Below are positions 26,052-34,037 of a stretch of DNA of 64,000 nucleotides, one piece after another; within the stretch, counting starts at the first letter, position 1, and each line of letters begins with the position of its first letter. Under the pieces are notes generated by a model. It made no database searches, was not told the DNA's origin, and saw nothing but the letters and a program-made list of their open reading frames with translations. The translations under genes and the position numbers were made by a program. The stretch lies in contig JARLGV010000098.1 of the NCBI GenBank assembly GCA_031292555.1, forward strand, positions 1-64,000. The letters run 5' to 3'. This DNA comes from Fimbriimonas sp. GTDB lineage: Bacteria > Armatimonadota > Fimbriimonadia > Fimbriimonadales > Fimbriimonadaceae.

Positions 26052-26136
26052 ATCTGTGCAATCCTCACTGTGGTGTTTAAAAGAATTCTAAGAGACATGT
26101 TGCCCAACTCCACTTTCATCCTGAAAACGATATTGA

Positions 26137-26151
26137 TACCAGTAGGGGGTA
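26137..26151. promoter_or_regulatory. CsoR/RcnR-type operator, site 2 (ZIP promoter)
   Basis: TACC-AGTAG-GGGGTA, a perfect consensus match exactly 100 bp from site 1 and 33 nt before the ZIP gene. A second GGGGTA follows at 26152-26157. Confidence 0.7.
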
Positions 26152-26184
26152 GGGGTAAGATGAATTCGAATTGAGTGCTGCACG

Positions 26185-26955
26185 TTGAACACCCTAATCT
26201 TGTTCGGACTCGTAGTGTCGATTTTGATCGCCATCACCGGTGGTGTCTTTGGCGTCCTATTGAGTTCAGTTGCCCCACGTCGTTTGGAGGCTCTCGTGCT
26301 CATGGCTACCGGCGCACTTCTCGGCGTGACGGCCTTTGACATCCTCCCCGAGGCAAAACTGGACTTATCGTGGGTTAGATTCTTGGCCTCACTAGGATTC
26401 GGCTATTTCTTTATGTGGATCGTAGGAAAGCGAATCTTCCACGTTTGTCCGTCGTGTGCGATCGCCCATCTTGATCTTAGTACGGCACTGCAAGGCAAGC
26501 GTGCGATCATGATGCTCGGGATTGCGTTAGGAATTCACTGCGCGATGGACGGACTTGCCATCGTTGCAGGGGGTGAGCTGCCGGTCCGTGTCGGACTTGG
26601 CGTGCTCGTTGGTGTCGGTCTTCATAAACTACCAGAGGGACTTGCTCTTGCATTGCTGCTTCTCGGGGCGGGATTGACTAAACGTGAAGCACTTCAACGG
26701 GTAATTTCGATCGAGTCCCTAACCTCGGTGGGAGGGATTGCTGGCATCGCCTTTGGCCAACACACGAATCGAACCCTCATTGGAATGGTCTTCTCCATGA
26801 TCGGAGGGGGATTCCTGTATCTGGTAATCAACTCACTCTATGGCGCATTTCGCCACAAAATGGCGCTCTCCATTCACGAAGCTATCGTCATTACAGGAAC
26901 AAGCTTCGCGTTTACAGGCGCCTTCCTTTGGATCGTAAGTCGCGGGTTCCATTAG
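26185..26955 (+). CDS. ZIP-family metal transporter
   Basis: The 256-residue membrane protein has about seven to eight helices. Metal-site motifs of the ZIP family are clear: IHCAMDGLAIVAGGE (helix IV) and GLHKLPEGLALAL (helix V). A CPSC motif (VCPSCAIAH) lies in the loop between helices III and IV, where many ZIP proteins carry a metal-binding cluster. ZIP proteins import zinc, iron or manganese into the cytoplasm. The start codon at 26185 is TTG. The gene is divergent from the TonB operon and preceded by operator site 2, so uptake and TonB transport appear co-regulated. Confidence 0.9.
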   Translation: MNTLILFGLVVSILIAITGGVFGVLLSSVAPRRLEALVLMATGALLGVTAFDILPEAKLDLSWVRFLASLGFGYFFMWIVGKRIFHVCPSCAIAHLDLSTALQGKRAIMMLGIALGIHCAMDGLAIVAGGELPVRVGLGVLVGVGLHKLPEGLALALLLLGAGLTKREALQRVISIESLTSVGGIAGIAFGQHTNRTLIGMVFSMIGGGFLYLVINSLYGAFRHKMALSIHEAIVITGTSFAFTGAFLWIVSRGFH

Positions 26956-26993
26956 CCGATCAAAGCCCTGCTCGGCAATGTAGGCACCTGAAC

Positions 26994-27251
26994 CTAATGC
27001 ACAAGACGGCGGGTCAGGGCAAGCATATCGTCAAATGATACATCCGGACCAACTCCGCTTTCGGAGAGATAGCGTGCCAAGACTCGGGCTGCATACTGAT
27101 CGAGAGCAGATCGTATCGCACTAACCTGTTCGAGGCACTCTTGCGGCAGACGCTCTTCATCTTGCATGCGCCGAAGTCCTGCCAACTGACCCTCGATCTT
27201 GGCGAGCCGGTTGCGCATCTCATCTTTCTGAACGTAGGGTCTTTGCGCCAT
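26994..27251 (-). CDS. CsoR/RcnR-family regulator with missing metal ligands
   Basis: The 85-residue all-helical protein has the DUF156/CsoR core (RLAKIEGQLAGLRRM ... QVSAIRSALDQYAARVLARYL). Aligned with the second regulator at 32101, the usual Cys-His-Cys metal positions are Pro36, Tyr61 and Ser65; a single Cys39 sits three residues later than normal. It may respond to another signal or bind DNA constitutively. An operator of the island consensus lies 5 nt before its start codon, so it is probably controlled with the island or by itself. It is convergent with the ZIP gene. Confidence 0.85.
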   Translation of the reverse strand: MAQRPYVQKDEMRNRLAKIEGQLAGLRRMQDEERLPQECLEQVSAIRSALDQYAARVLARYLSESGVGPDVSFDDMLALTRRLVH

Positions 27252-27256
27252 AGAAA

Positions 27257-27271
27257 TACCTTGCGGGGGTA
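27257..27271. promoter_or_regulatory. CsoR/RcnR-type operator, site 3 (first regulator gene)
   Basis: TACC-TTGCG-GGGGTA, a perfect consensus match. It ends 5 nt from the regulator's ATG at 27251, a position suited to blocking transcription or initiation directly. Confidence 0.7.
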
Positions 27272-27305
27272 TCGTACAAGTCTGGGCTAATAGAATACAG
27301 AAAAT

Positions 27306-28148
27306 CTACTCGATTGTAAAGTTGAATCGGAACTGTTGGACTGAATCAACTGACTCTCCGTCTTTGAGGGCTGGCTTCCAGGACCACTTATTGAGGGTGT
27401 CAAGCACGAGCCTATCCACATCGACGTTTCCGCTCGAAGTGCGAAGGACTACTTTGAACTTGCCGTCTGCATTGATCTCTACCCGAACTCGGACGAAGCT
27501 CTTGAAGCTCTGAGACTTGAGATTCTCTGGAATCTCAACTGCTTCCTGGTGGTCCGGTTTGGCTTCACGCGATTCCCCCTTTGGTTTCACTGGGGGAGGA
27601 GAGGGGGGCGGTTGGGGAGGAGTCGTCGGTGGCGCTTCCTTCTTCGTCTCGGGCGGGGGGGCAACGGTTGGAGGAGGGTTAACAACCGCCTTCGAGGTAT
27701 CAGGGGGAGGAGGAGTGGTTGGCGGCGGTGTTGGCGGGGTGACCGTGGCGTTGCCTGTCCCCTGCTTATCGATCGGAATTCCCACATGGGCATTTCCCCC
27801 GGCCGGAACGACGAAATCGTCGTGGGAGGGAGTGGTGCTCGCCGCCTTCGACGCCATGATGTGGCTGTGCGCCGTTTCGGTTGGAGGCGGCTGAATGTGC
27901 GTCTTGGGTTCCTCCTTTCTGCGCGGTGGCGGGGGAATCGGCCTTAGTTGCTTGAAGACAGGCTTCGCCGATGGTTCCGCCTTGTCGACAACGACACGGT
28001 CGAATACCAACTCGGGTGGCGCCGTAAAGTGAACGGGCTGGTTCGCGCCCATGCCTAGTGCGCACCACAGAATGGCATTCGCCCCGATTGAACCCAGCAT
28101 CGCGACTGAGATCTTCCTGTCTAGATTGCCAGCCTCAATGGAATTCAT
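27306..28148 (-). CDS. tonB: TonB energy transducer 2
   Basis: The 280-residue protein has a membrane anchor (ISVAMLGSIGANAILWCALG), a very Pro-rich linker (runs of Pro/Thr around residues 125-190), and a C-terminal TonB domain (FVRVRVEINADGKFKVVLRT ... VLDTLNKWSWKPALKDG). The ATG at 28148 is preferred because it follows the exbD stop by one base; an ATG at 28169 would overlap exbD. It belongs to the second TonB system. Like TonB 1, it probably serves the receptor regulated by the same operator. Confidence 0.9.
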   Translation of the reverse strand: MNSIEAGNLDRKISVAMLGSIGANAILWCALGMGANQPVHFTAPPELVFDRVVVDKAEPSAKPVFKQLRPIPPPPRRKEEPKTHIQPPPTETAHSHIMASKAASTTPSHDDFVVPAGGNAHVGIPIDKQGTGNATVTPPTPPPTTPPPPDTSKAVVNPPPTVAPPPETKKEAPPTTPPQPPPSPPPVKPKGESREAKPDHQEAVEIPENLKSQSFKSFVRVRVEINADGKFKVVLRTSSGNVDVDRLVLDTLNKWSWKPALKDGESVDSVQQFRFNFTIE

Positions 28149-28149
28149 C

Positions 28150-28584
28150 TTAGGTTTTCCCTTTGACATCCTGGGGCGACGTGGCCAGCGGGAAGTGAGT
28201 GACGCCTACGCCTCGCGCTTGGTCGATGCAGCGAATCACAAGGCCATAGGGAACACCTTCGTCAGCATTGATCACAACTGATGCTTCGCTCAAATCGGCT
28301 TTTGGGCCGCCGGCTAACGTGAGCAGTTCGTTGCCAACATCATCGGGAGAAACCGGTGTTTTGTTAACGAAGACGTTGCCAGACTTGTCCACGGAAACCG
28401 TGAAGTCAAGCTTGTTCTGCTTAAGCGAGTTGGAACTCTTTGGTAAATTGACGGGCATTCCCATGAGGTTCGTCAGTGACAGCGAAGAGAGCATGAAGAA
28501 GACGAGCAAGAAGAACATCGTGTCGATCATCGGAATGATCTCGATTTTCGTGCGCTTCAAAGCTCGCCGCGACTTGAATGTCAT
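28150..28584 (-). CDS. exbD: ExbD proton-channel subunit 2
   Basis: The 144-residue ExbD has the membrane-helix Asp in IIPMIDTMFFLLVFFMLSS and a periplasmic domain ending VIRCIDQARGVGVTHF. Its ATG overlaps the exbB 2 stop (ATGA), so the genes are translationally coupled. Confidence 0.95.
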   Translation of the reverse strand: MTFKSRRALKRTKIEIIPMIDTMFFLLVFFMLSSLSLTNLMGMPVNLPKSSNSLKQNKLDFTVSVDKSGNVFVNKTPVSPDDVGNELLTLAGGPKADLSEASVVINADEGVPYGLVIRCIDQARGVGVTHFPLATSPQDVKGKT

Positions 28585-29237
28585 GCAGCACCAGCCTTCA
28601 CTCGGTTAGGGCGTTCATCGTGTTGGATCTGACGAAGCTCGTTGATCAGCTTGGTGGAAGCCTGTTCGGTTTCAATAGTGACCTTTCGTTGTCGCGCGCT
28701 GAAGTAGTTGTAAGCGACAAAGCAGATGACGGCGACGGTCAAACCAGTCGCAGTCGCATAGAGCGCCTCGCCAACGCCGGACAGGATGGAGTCTCGGCTG
28801 CCTTGGTTCTTCGAGACAGCGATCGCTTGAAACGTCCCAATCATCCCAAAGAGGGTCCCGAGCAGTCCGAGCAGTGGGGAAATCGTGGTCGTCGTGTCGA
28901 GGATTGGCAGGAATTTCTCGATTTGAATGAAGTACTCCTCTCCAACCTCCTGAACGTTCCGCTCAATGTCCTCGACGGGTAGGTCCCGGTGGCCAAGAAC
29001 AGCGGCCAAGCAAGCGGACACCGGACCTGGTTGTGCCTGGCAAAGCGACAATGCGTCTTCGAATTCGTTCTGCCGGCACTTTGCTATGACGCGGCTCAAA
29101 AGCCCTGGAGCATCGTTTGCAATCGTACGATAGGTAATCAGCCTCTCGATGATCACACCGATCGCTACGAGGGACAGGGCCAAGAGGGGATACATGACCC
29201 ATCCTCCTGCTGAGAAGAAGTGCAATAAACTTGTCAT
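28581..29237 (-). CDS. exbB: ExbB proton-channel subunit 2
   Basis: The 218-residue MotA/TolQ/ExbB-family protein has an N-terminal helix (WVMYPLLALSLVAIGVIIER) and the core pair (ISPLLGLLGTLFGMIGTFQA; ATGLTVAVICFVAYNYF). It leads the exbB-exbD-tonB operon of the second system. Unlike system 1, the receptor is transcribed from its own promoter. Operator site 4 lies 27 nt upstream, overlapping a TATAGT box. Confidence 0.95.
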   Translation of the reverse strand: MTSLLHFFSAGGWVMYPLLALSLVAIGVIIERLITYRTIANDAPGLLSRVIAKCRQNEFEDALSLCQAQPGPVSACLAAVLGHRDLPVEDIERNVQEVGEEYFIQIEKFLPILDTTTTISPLLGLLGTLFGMIGTFQAIAVSKNQGSRDSILSGVGEALYATATGLTVAVICFVAYNYFSARQRKVTIETEQASTKLINELRQIQHDERPNRVKAGAA

Positions 29238-29264
29238 CCGTTCAACCTTGGAGATCGTACACTA

Positions 29265-29279
29265 TACCCCGGAACGGTA
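29265..29279. promoter_or_regulatory. CsoR/RcnR-type operator, site 4 (exbB 2 promoter)
   Basis: Read on the minus strand this is TACC-GTTCC-GGGGTA, a perfect consensus match. Its last two bases overlap a TATAGT -10 candidate. Confidence 0.7.
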
Positions 29280-29310
29280 TCTACGCTCATTTCCGGGGCG
29301 TTGTTCCCAC

Positions 29311-31797
29311 CTAGAGCTTGCCTTGGCAGCTCAACATGATCGTTCGGCCCATTTGGAAACGTGTGCCGCTGAAGCCTGAATTGAAGTTCAGGAGCGCACG
29401 TTCATCGAACAGGTTCTGAACCTCAAACACTAGGCTGTTGCCACGCCCAATGAAATTCGGGGCCGACGCCAACCTGAAGTTAAGTTCGTTGTGAGCATGT
29501 CGAGAACCAAATTCATCGCCGGTTGACGCCAAGGATAGAACGCTCGATGCCACTCCGCTTCCATAGTTATCGACAAGTCCGATTTGAGCACCGCTCTTGA
29601 ACGTGTAATTCGTTCCGACGGAGACCGTGTGCAGCTGGTCGTGGTCGTTGTAGTCATTTCCATTTCCCTGCGGTTTGGCGGTCGAGTTGGCGTAAGAGGC
29701 GTACGCGCTCAAGCCGAAGGGATGAACCGGAAACAGGTTGTACGAAACTTCAAATCCTCTGACATAGTCTTTGGGGATGGAGTCAGTGACGAAAGCGCCA
29801 ATCTGCGTTCCGGCAACGAGAAGACCGGTATCTAGCTGGTTTGTGATTTCCTTCAAGTAGTAACGAACTTTTAGGCTTTCACCTGGACCCGTTTGCTTTT
29901 CGATACTTGTATCGAATTGGTCAATGACTTCGGGTGGCACTACCGCGCCGGGAACTGCCCCCTGAGCGCTTGGTGGGATGATCATCAGCTTGTTGTATGA
30001 GGCTCTGGCGACTGTCCTTGACGGAAGTTCGTATGCGAAGTTGACTCGCGGCTCAACCATATTGAGACCGCTGGTCGCAGAGACTCCAGCACCTCCATTC
30101 TGTGCTGTCGCTTGATCCTGCGAAAACTCGTCGAGCCTTAGGCCGTAGTTAGCGGTAAGACGCTTGTCGACATGCCAAGTGTCTTGAACATATCCAGCGT
30201 TGTACCAGCCGTCACGGCTAACCGTGACAACACTGGATACTCCATTCACAGGGGCAAATTGCTGCAGTCCGTTGTTGGGATCGTTTAGGAAATTCAGCGC
30301 TGCAATGCTGCCTGGCGTGAGTTGGTAGCTTTCAAGTCCGGTTTGGCGGTCGAACGAAAACCCTGCTTTCAGTGTATGGGCGCCAAGAGAACTGGTGATG
30401 CTTCCCTCAGCTTCTGCGTCGCGTGCGTTTCGGATAAGTGTCGGGTTGAACTCGATCGAATTGTCCTGCGGCAGGTTGTTGAGGTCGATCGCCGGGTTGT
30501 GGTTCAGAATGTCCAGACCATTGTGCGTTAGGCCCAAGGACATTCTTGCCTGGGTATGAGAGTCGACCGTATGCAAGAAATTGAGAACGCCAAACTCGTT
30601 ATGGTCCTGCTGGTAGTCATCTTGCCCGGCCGCCTGCTGCGACGGGAGACCTGAACTTGCCGGATCGAGCCCTAGGAATCCATATCCCTGCCCGTAGGGC
30701 GTGTAAAAGCTGGATAGTCCCGTGCGGTTGGCAATTTCAACCGTGCCGGGGTTGTCGCTCAGAGTCAAGCTGAGATTGTCGTTGTCGGATAGGCGCCAAC
30801 CTAGGTTGGCAAACATAATGTACGACTGACCGGCATTGTGGGCGATTTGGTCGTCCGGCTGCGGCGATTCCTGCGCGTTGTTGGTTTGACGATCATCGAA
30901 GCTCAGCAAGTAGCTAAACGACCTTGCCCTTCGCCCCGAGTCGTTAGGTGCGCCGTATTCCTTGCCGAATTGCCCACCGGCGGTTAGCCCGAGCTCGTTA
31001 GTTTGCCAAGAACCGGTACTTGCCGTGAATGCCAAGAACGGATCGATAGTTCCTGACCTGAGCTGTATGTTTAGGATGGCTGCAGTCTCACGTCCATACT
31101 CAGGGGCAAATGAACCCGTCAGTATTTCTGCATTCTGAACGGTAGTGGGGCTGAGGATTTGACCGAACCTGCCTTGGAAGGCCCCGGGAAGTTGAAAGCC
31201 GTTCAGGTAGATCGAAGTCGACGAGTGCTCGCCTTCAGGGTGAAGCTGACCAACGGAGTCGGAAACCATGCCGGGAGCGGTCTGAATGAGCGACTTTAGG
31301 CTCTGGTTATTGCTCGGGGCGACGGGCATCACCTTCATTGCCGCAACGTCTCGCAGAGTTCCCACATTCGGGTTGTTTGGGCGAGTAACATTCACTGAGC
31401 CTTTCACTGTGATCACCTTTTCCTTGAGCGGCTCCATCAGGACCTCGACAGGAGTGATCACGTCAGCCACAACGGTTACGGTTCGCGTGTCGATATCGAA
31501 AGAGTCTGAGGAGACTTTGATGGTCCACGCGTGGTTCAGAAGGAGTCCGGAGGTTGCGACACCTTTAAGGTCCGAGGAGAGGGTGACTGGCGGGCTGACG
31601 TTTGTTGGGTCCGAGATGACAATTTTGGCGCCCGCGATTCCGGTGTCATCGTCGGCGTTCTTGACCGTGAATTGAAGTCTGCCGACGACATCGGCAAAGG
31701 CCTGCGAACCAACAAAGAGCACGAGACCCAGAACCATCATGATTCTTGGCCCCCTCGAACGATAAAAGCGTATGTTTTGAAGCATGCTGTTCTCCAT
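29311..31797 (-). CDS. TonB-dependent outer-membrane receptor 2
   Basis: The 828-residue receptor has a signal peptide (VLGLVLFVGSQAFA), a carboxypeptidase-regulatory-like domain (AGAKIVISDPTNVSPPVTL), a plug (about residues 140-250, including GEHSSTSIYLNGFQLPGAF and LTGSFAPEYGRETAAILNI) and a barrel. The plug and barrel blocks resemble receptor 1 closely (GQGYGFLGL, QTGHESY versus QTGLESY, FSGTRFQMGRTI versus FSGTRFQIGRTI), so the two are paralogues. It ends LSCQGKL, without the terminal aromatic residue usual in barrels. An internal ATG at 31785 is an alternative start. Confidence 0.92.
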   Translation of the reverse strand: MENSMLQNIRFYRSRGPRIMMVLGLVLFVGSQAFADVVGRLQFTVKNADDDTGIAGAKIVISDPTNVSPPVTLSSDLKGVATSGLLLNHAWTIKVSSDSFDIDTRTVTVVADVITPVEVLMEPLKEKVITVKGSVNVTRPNNPNVGTLRDVAAMKVMPVAPSNNQSLKSLIQTAPGMVSDSVGQLHPEGEHSSTSIYLNGFQLPGAFQGRFGQILSPTTVQNAEILTGSFAPEYGRETAAILNIQLRSGTIDPFLAFTASTGSWQTNELGLTAGGQFGKEYGAPNDSGRRARSFSYLLSFDDRQTNNAQESPQPDDQIAHNAGQSYIMFANLGWRLSDNDNLSLTLSDNPGTVEIANRTGLSSFYTPYGQGYGFLGLDPASSGLPSQQAAGQDDYQQDHNEFGVLNFLHTVDSHTQARMSLGLTHNGLDILNHNPAIDLNNLPQDNSIEFNPTLIRNARDAEAEGSITSSLGAHTLKAGFSFDRQTGLESYQLTPGSIAALNFLNDPNNGLQQFAPVNGVSSVVTVSRDGWYNAGYVQDTWHVDKRLTANYGLRLDEFSQDQATAQNGGAGVSATSGLNMVEPRVNFAYELPSRTVARASYNKLMIIPPSAQGAVPGAVVPPEVIDQFDTSIEKQTGPGESLKVRYYLKEITNQLDTGLLVAGTQIGAFVTDSIPKDYVRGFEVSYNLFPVHPFGLSAYASYANSTAKPQGNGNDYNDHDQLHTVSVGTNYTFKSGAQIGLVDNYGSGVASSVLSLASTGDEFGSRHAHNELNFRLASAPNFIGRGNSLVFEVQNLFDERALLNFNSGFSGTRFQMGRTIMLSCQGKL

Positions 31798-31830
31798 GGG
31801 ATAGGGGGGTACCGTATCAAGAATAGACTA

Positions 31831-31845
31831 TACACTACGGGGGTA
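31831..31845. promoter_or_regulatory. CsoR/RcnR-type operator, site 5 (receptor 2 promoter)
   Basis: TACA-CTACG-GGGGTA, one mismatch from the consensus. It overlaps a minus-strand TATAGT, the same geometry as at site 4. Confidence 0.65.
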
Positions 31846-32071
31846 GAGAATATGAAGTGAGGCACGGGCGGAGTTCGCAGACAGATAGGTCATGAACTTC
31901 GACGAATTACCGGAATGTGTGGCGGCCGGAGATCGTCATCGAGGCGGCATGATGCCAATTTGACGTTGTGGAATCAACCTATGCATACGATCGGCCTGGA
32001 AAATGGGCACGACATTGTGTTTGCCCGTGTCACCGACTTGTATGTCAACGTCTAGAATACTAGTGGCTATC

Positions 32072-32086
32072 TACCCCCTGGGTGTA
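32072..32086. promoter_or_regulatory. CsoR/RcnR-type operator, site 6 (second regulator gene)
   Basis: Read on the minus strand TACA-CCCAG-GGGGTA, one mismatch from the consensus. It lies 14 nt before the regulator's ATG, consistent with autoregulation. Confidence 0.65.
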
Positions 32087-32100
32087 GATGCACATGAATC

Positions 32101-32388
32101 ATGGACCATCGCCTCGCTAAGGATGCAAAACTTCGGTTGGCCAGAATCGCGGGCCAAGTCGGCGGACTCGAAAAGATGATCGAGTCGGACAGATATTGTG
32201 TCGACATCCTGACCCAGGTCGCGGCGGTCCGATCTGCCGTAAACCAGCTTGGAGTAATCATGCTTTCCGCGCACCTTGAGCGATGCGTAAAGCCTGATGG
32301 CGCAGCGTGTTCCGACAGACCTTTGACATTGGACGAGGGCAAAGACGAAATCCAATCAACTTTGAAGCAGTTTCTCGACGTGGATTAG
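32101..32388 (+). CDS. CsoR-family metal-responsive repressor with complete Cys-His-Cys site
   Basis: The 95-residue protein has the CsoR fold core ([22 protein letters not shown] ... [17 protein letters not shown]). Cys33, His58 and Cys62 have the exact spacing (25 and 4) of the Cu(I) ligands Cys36-His61-Cys65 of characterised CsoR, with a Tyr just before the first Cys. His3 is also present, as in nickel/cobalt RcnR, so the metal cannot be fixed from sequence. It is the best candidate for the protein that reads the island's six operators. Confidence 0.92.
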   Translation: MDHRLAKDAKLRLARIAGQVGGLEKMIESDRYCVDILTQVAAVRSAVNQLGVIMLSAHLERCVKPDGAACSDRPLTLDEGKDEIQSTLKQFLDVD

Positions 32389-33051
32389 GTCTGGCAAGGG
32401 GGCAGGCTGTACCGGAAGGGTAAGGAGCAAGAATCGATGCTCTGTCACATGAGCTACATCTTGGTAGACGGAGTTTCCGGGATCTTGCGAACGTTCCAAG
32501 TACCCCCGCGAGCGGTGCTGCTGAATTCGATGCGGCGCTCCACATGCTAAAGGAGCATGGTGAACGCGGCGATTGCGCGGTTGCCGACCGCAGCTGCGAC
32601 TGCGAACGTTTCGATTCCGGCGTTCGAAAACTCGGCATCAAAGCCCATGCATGCTCCTAATCCAAAGTCTCGGCGATCAGTCGCCGGACAAAATCCCGGA
32701 CTTCCTACGAAACAAGCATGAAGTGCCGGCACTATGTCGCGCGGGGATTCGCCTGCATCAATGGACCGGGATGTATGGGGCAAACGGTCTTAAGGAGGAT
32801 CGGCAACGTCGAGGCCCAGTTCGGAAGCAACGCCATCGCTCATAGCGGAGTGGGGTGGCGGGCGTCTCAAATCCCCGGCAAAGACCCAACTGAGGTCTTA
32901 GAGCGCTCGAAGACCGCTCGCTGGGAGTCACTCACGCGCCGAGAACGACCTTAAGCGCTCTCAGAACCCGGTACTCAACGGCGAGATCACCTGAAACTAT
33001 GTGCAGGACCCCTCCGCACCGCCTGGAAGGAGGTCGGACACCACTATCCTT

Positions 33052-33121
33052 GATAAGGCCTGTAGCTACTCGGCGTGAGAGCAACCTCATGGTCTTCGCC
33101 TAGCATGTATCTTGGGTCTCC
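33052..33121 (+). repeat. Copy B of the diverged repeat shared with 21536-21606
   Basis: It matches the tail and downstream flank of the 129-residue gene at 21174, but the reading frame upstream is lost. TAGCTACTCGGCGT and TTGGGTCTCCT are conserved. Confidence 0.6.
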
Positions 33122-33270
33122 TCCATAATCAGTTCGAGGAGGCTCAGTTCTCTAGCTTCTCGTGCAGGGCCCTTCAACGGCTCCGTCAATATGATTCTGG
33201 CACGCCGTGCGAATCCCCTCACATCGGCGACATCAGCGGTTTCCCCTAGACCCCGCCCCTCCGACCCCTC

Positions 33271-33276
33271 CATACT
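33271..33276 (+). promoter_or_regulatory. Candidate -10 box (CATACT) for acpS
   Basis: CATACT ends 7 nt before the ATG at 33284, with no Shine-Dalgarno site. It fits the leaderless pattern. Confidence 0.35.
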
Positions 33277-33283
33277 CCAATCC

Positions 33284-33649
33284 ATGGTCGTAGGACTCGG
33301 CATCGACATCGTAGAAATTGCTCGCATCGAAGCGGCAATGCGCCATCCTCGTTTCTTGGAGAGGATCTTGACTCCGGTCGAGATCGAGTTCTGCACGACG
33401 CCGGCAAAGGTTGCCGGTCGATGGGCGGCCAAGGAAGCAATCGCCAAGGCGGTCGGACTCCACCTTAGTTGGCAGGATGTCGAAGTGCTCCCCGACGAAA
33501 TGGGACTGCCGGTGGCTCGGGTCTCATCGCACCATTTCGATCCAAATCGACTTCGGCTGAAGATCAGCATATCGCACGAGCGATCGAACGCAGTGGCGGT
33601 CGCGATTCTTGAACGGGTTGTCATTCATGCCCCCGGCAGTTTAATGTAA
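33284..33649 (+). CDS. acpS: Holo-[acyl-carrier-protein] synthase
   Basis: AcpS transfers 4'-phosphopantetheine from CoA to apo-ACP, activating fatty-acid synthesis. The 121-residue length is normal. Family motifs are GLGIDIVEIARIEAAM (Mg-binding Asp), FLERILTPVEIEFC, and the helix GRWAAKEAIAKAVG with its catalytic Glu-Lys; KISISHERSNAVAVAI closes it. The ATG at 33284 directly precedes the conserved start; an upstream in-frame ATG at 33191 adds unrelated residues. Confidence 0.95.
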   Translation: MVVGLGIDIVEIARIEAAMRHPRFLERILTPVEIEFCTTPAKVAGRWAAKEAIAKAVGLHLSWQDVEVLPDEMGLPVARVSSHHFDPNRLRLKISISHERSNAVAVAILERVVIHAPGSLM

Positions 33650-33656
33650 GAGCAAG

Positions 33657-34025
33657 ATGAGCGACGAGAACCCTTCACCACCTCCGATTAACACTCCGCC
33701 TGCCGCTCCGCCCCCCGCCCCGCCGGCGAGGCAACCCGATCCGCCAGGGCCGACTGTAATCGATACGCTCATTCCGGCACGAAACGGAAATGCCCTCATT
33801 TCCTACTACTTGGGTCTGTTCTCGATCTTTCCCGTGCTCGGCCTAATCATGGGCGCGGTTGCCGTCCGGCTTGGGATGAAGGGGCTCGCCGCCGCAAAAG
33901 AGAACCCCTCAGTGGCCGGTGGCACCCATGCCAAGGTTGGCATTGGGTGCGGGGCGATCGGCTTTCTCTTCAATCTGGCGTTCGTCGCGCTGATCGTCGC
34001 CGCAATCATCGGAAGCCAGAAATAG
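33657..34025 (+). CDS. DUF4190-like proline-rich membrane protein
   Basis: The 122-residue protein has a cytoplasmic Pro-rich start (about residues 5-35, many Pro/Ala) and two membrane helices: one around YLGLFSIFPVLGLIMGAVAVRLG and one near the C terminus (FLFNLAFVALIVAAIIGS). The layout of a Gly-rich linker (GTHAKVGIGCGAIG) between the helices is typical of DUF4190-like proteins. Function is unknown. It follows acpS by 7 nt. Confidence 0.65.
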   Translation: MSDENPSPPPINTPPAAPPPAPPARQPDPPGPTVIDTLIPARNGNALISYYLGLFSIFPVLGLIMGAVAVRLGMKGLAAAKENPSVAGGTHAKVGIGCGAIGFLFNLAFVALIVAAIIGSQK

Positions 34026-34037
34026 GGGATTGAGGGC

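Larger units (their letters stand above)
31798..32100. promoter_or_regulatory. Divergent promoter region of receptor 2 and the CsoR gene
   Basis: This 303-bp gap holds two operator sites (31831-31845 and 32072-32086). A G-run followed by TACC at 31803-31813 looks like an extra half-site. Between them are only very short open frames (23-24 codons) with no supporting features. Confidence 0.6.
32389..33283. other. Gene-poor region with decayed sequence
   Basis: In these 895 bp I find no gene I can support. An open stretch at about 32505-32664 encodes a Cys-rich run (including GDCAVADRSCDCERFDSG) that looks protein-like, but its upstream part is in another frame; I do not recognise it. Another open frame (32718-32954) has no recognised domain. 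The end contains copy B of the repeat seen at 21536. Likely a graveyard of one or more lost genes. Confidence 0.4.

Noticed and set aside
27549-27947. Long Arg/Gly-rich open frame on the plus strand opposite tonB 2
   Set aside because: It mirrors the Pro-rich linker of TonB on the other strand; composition artefact.
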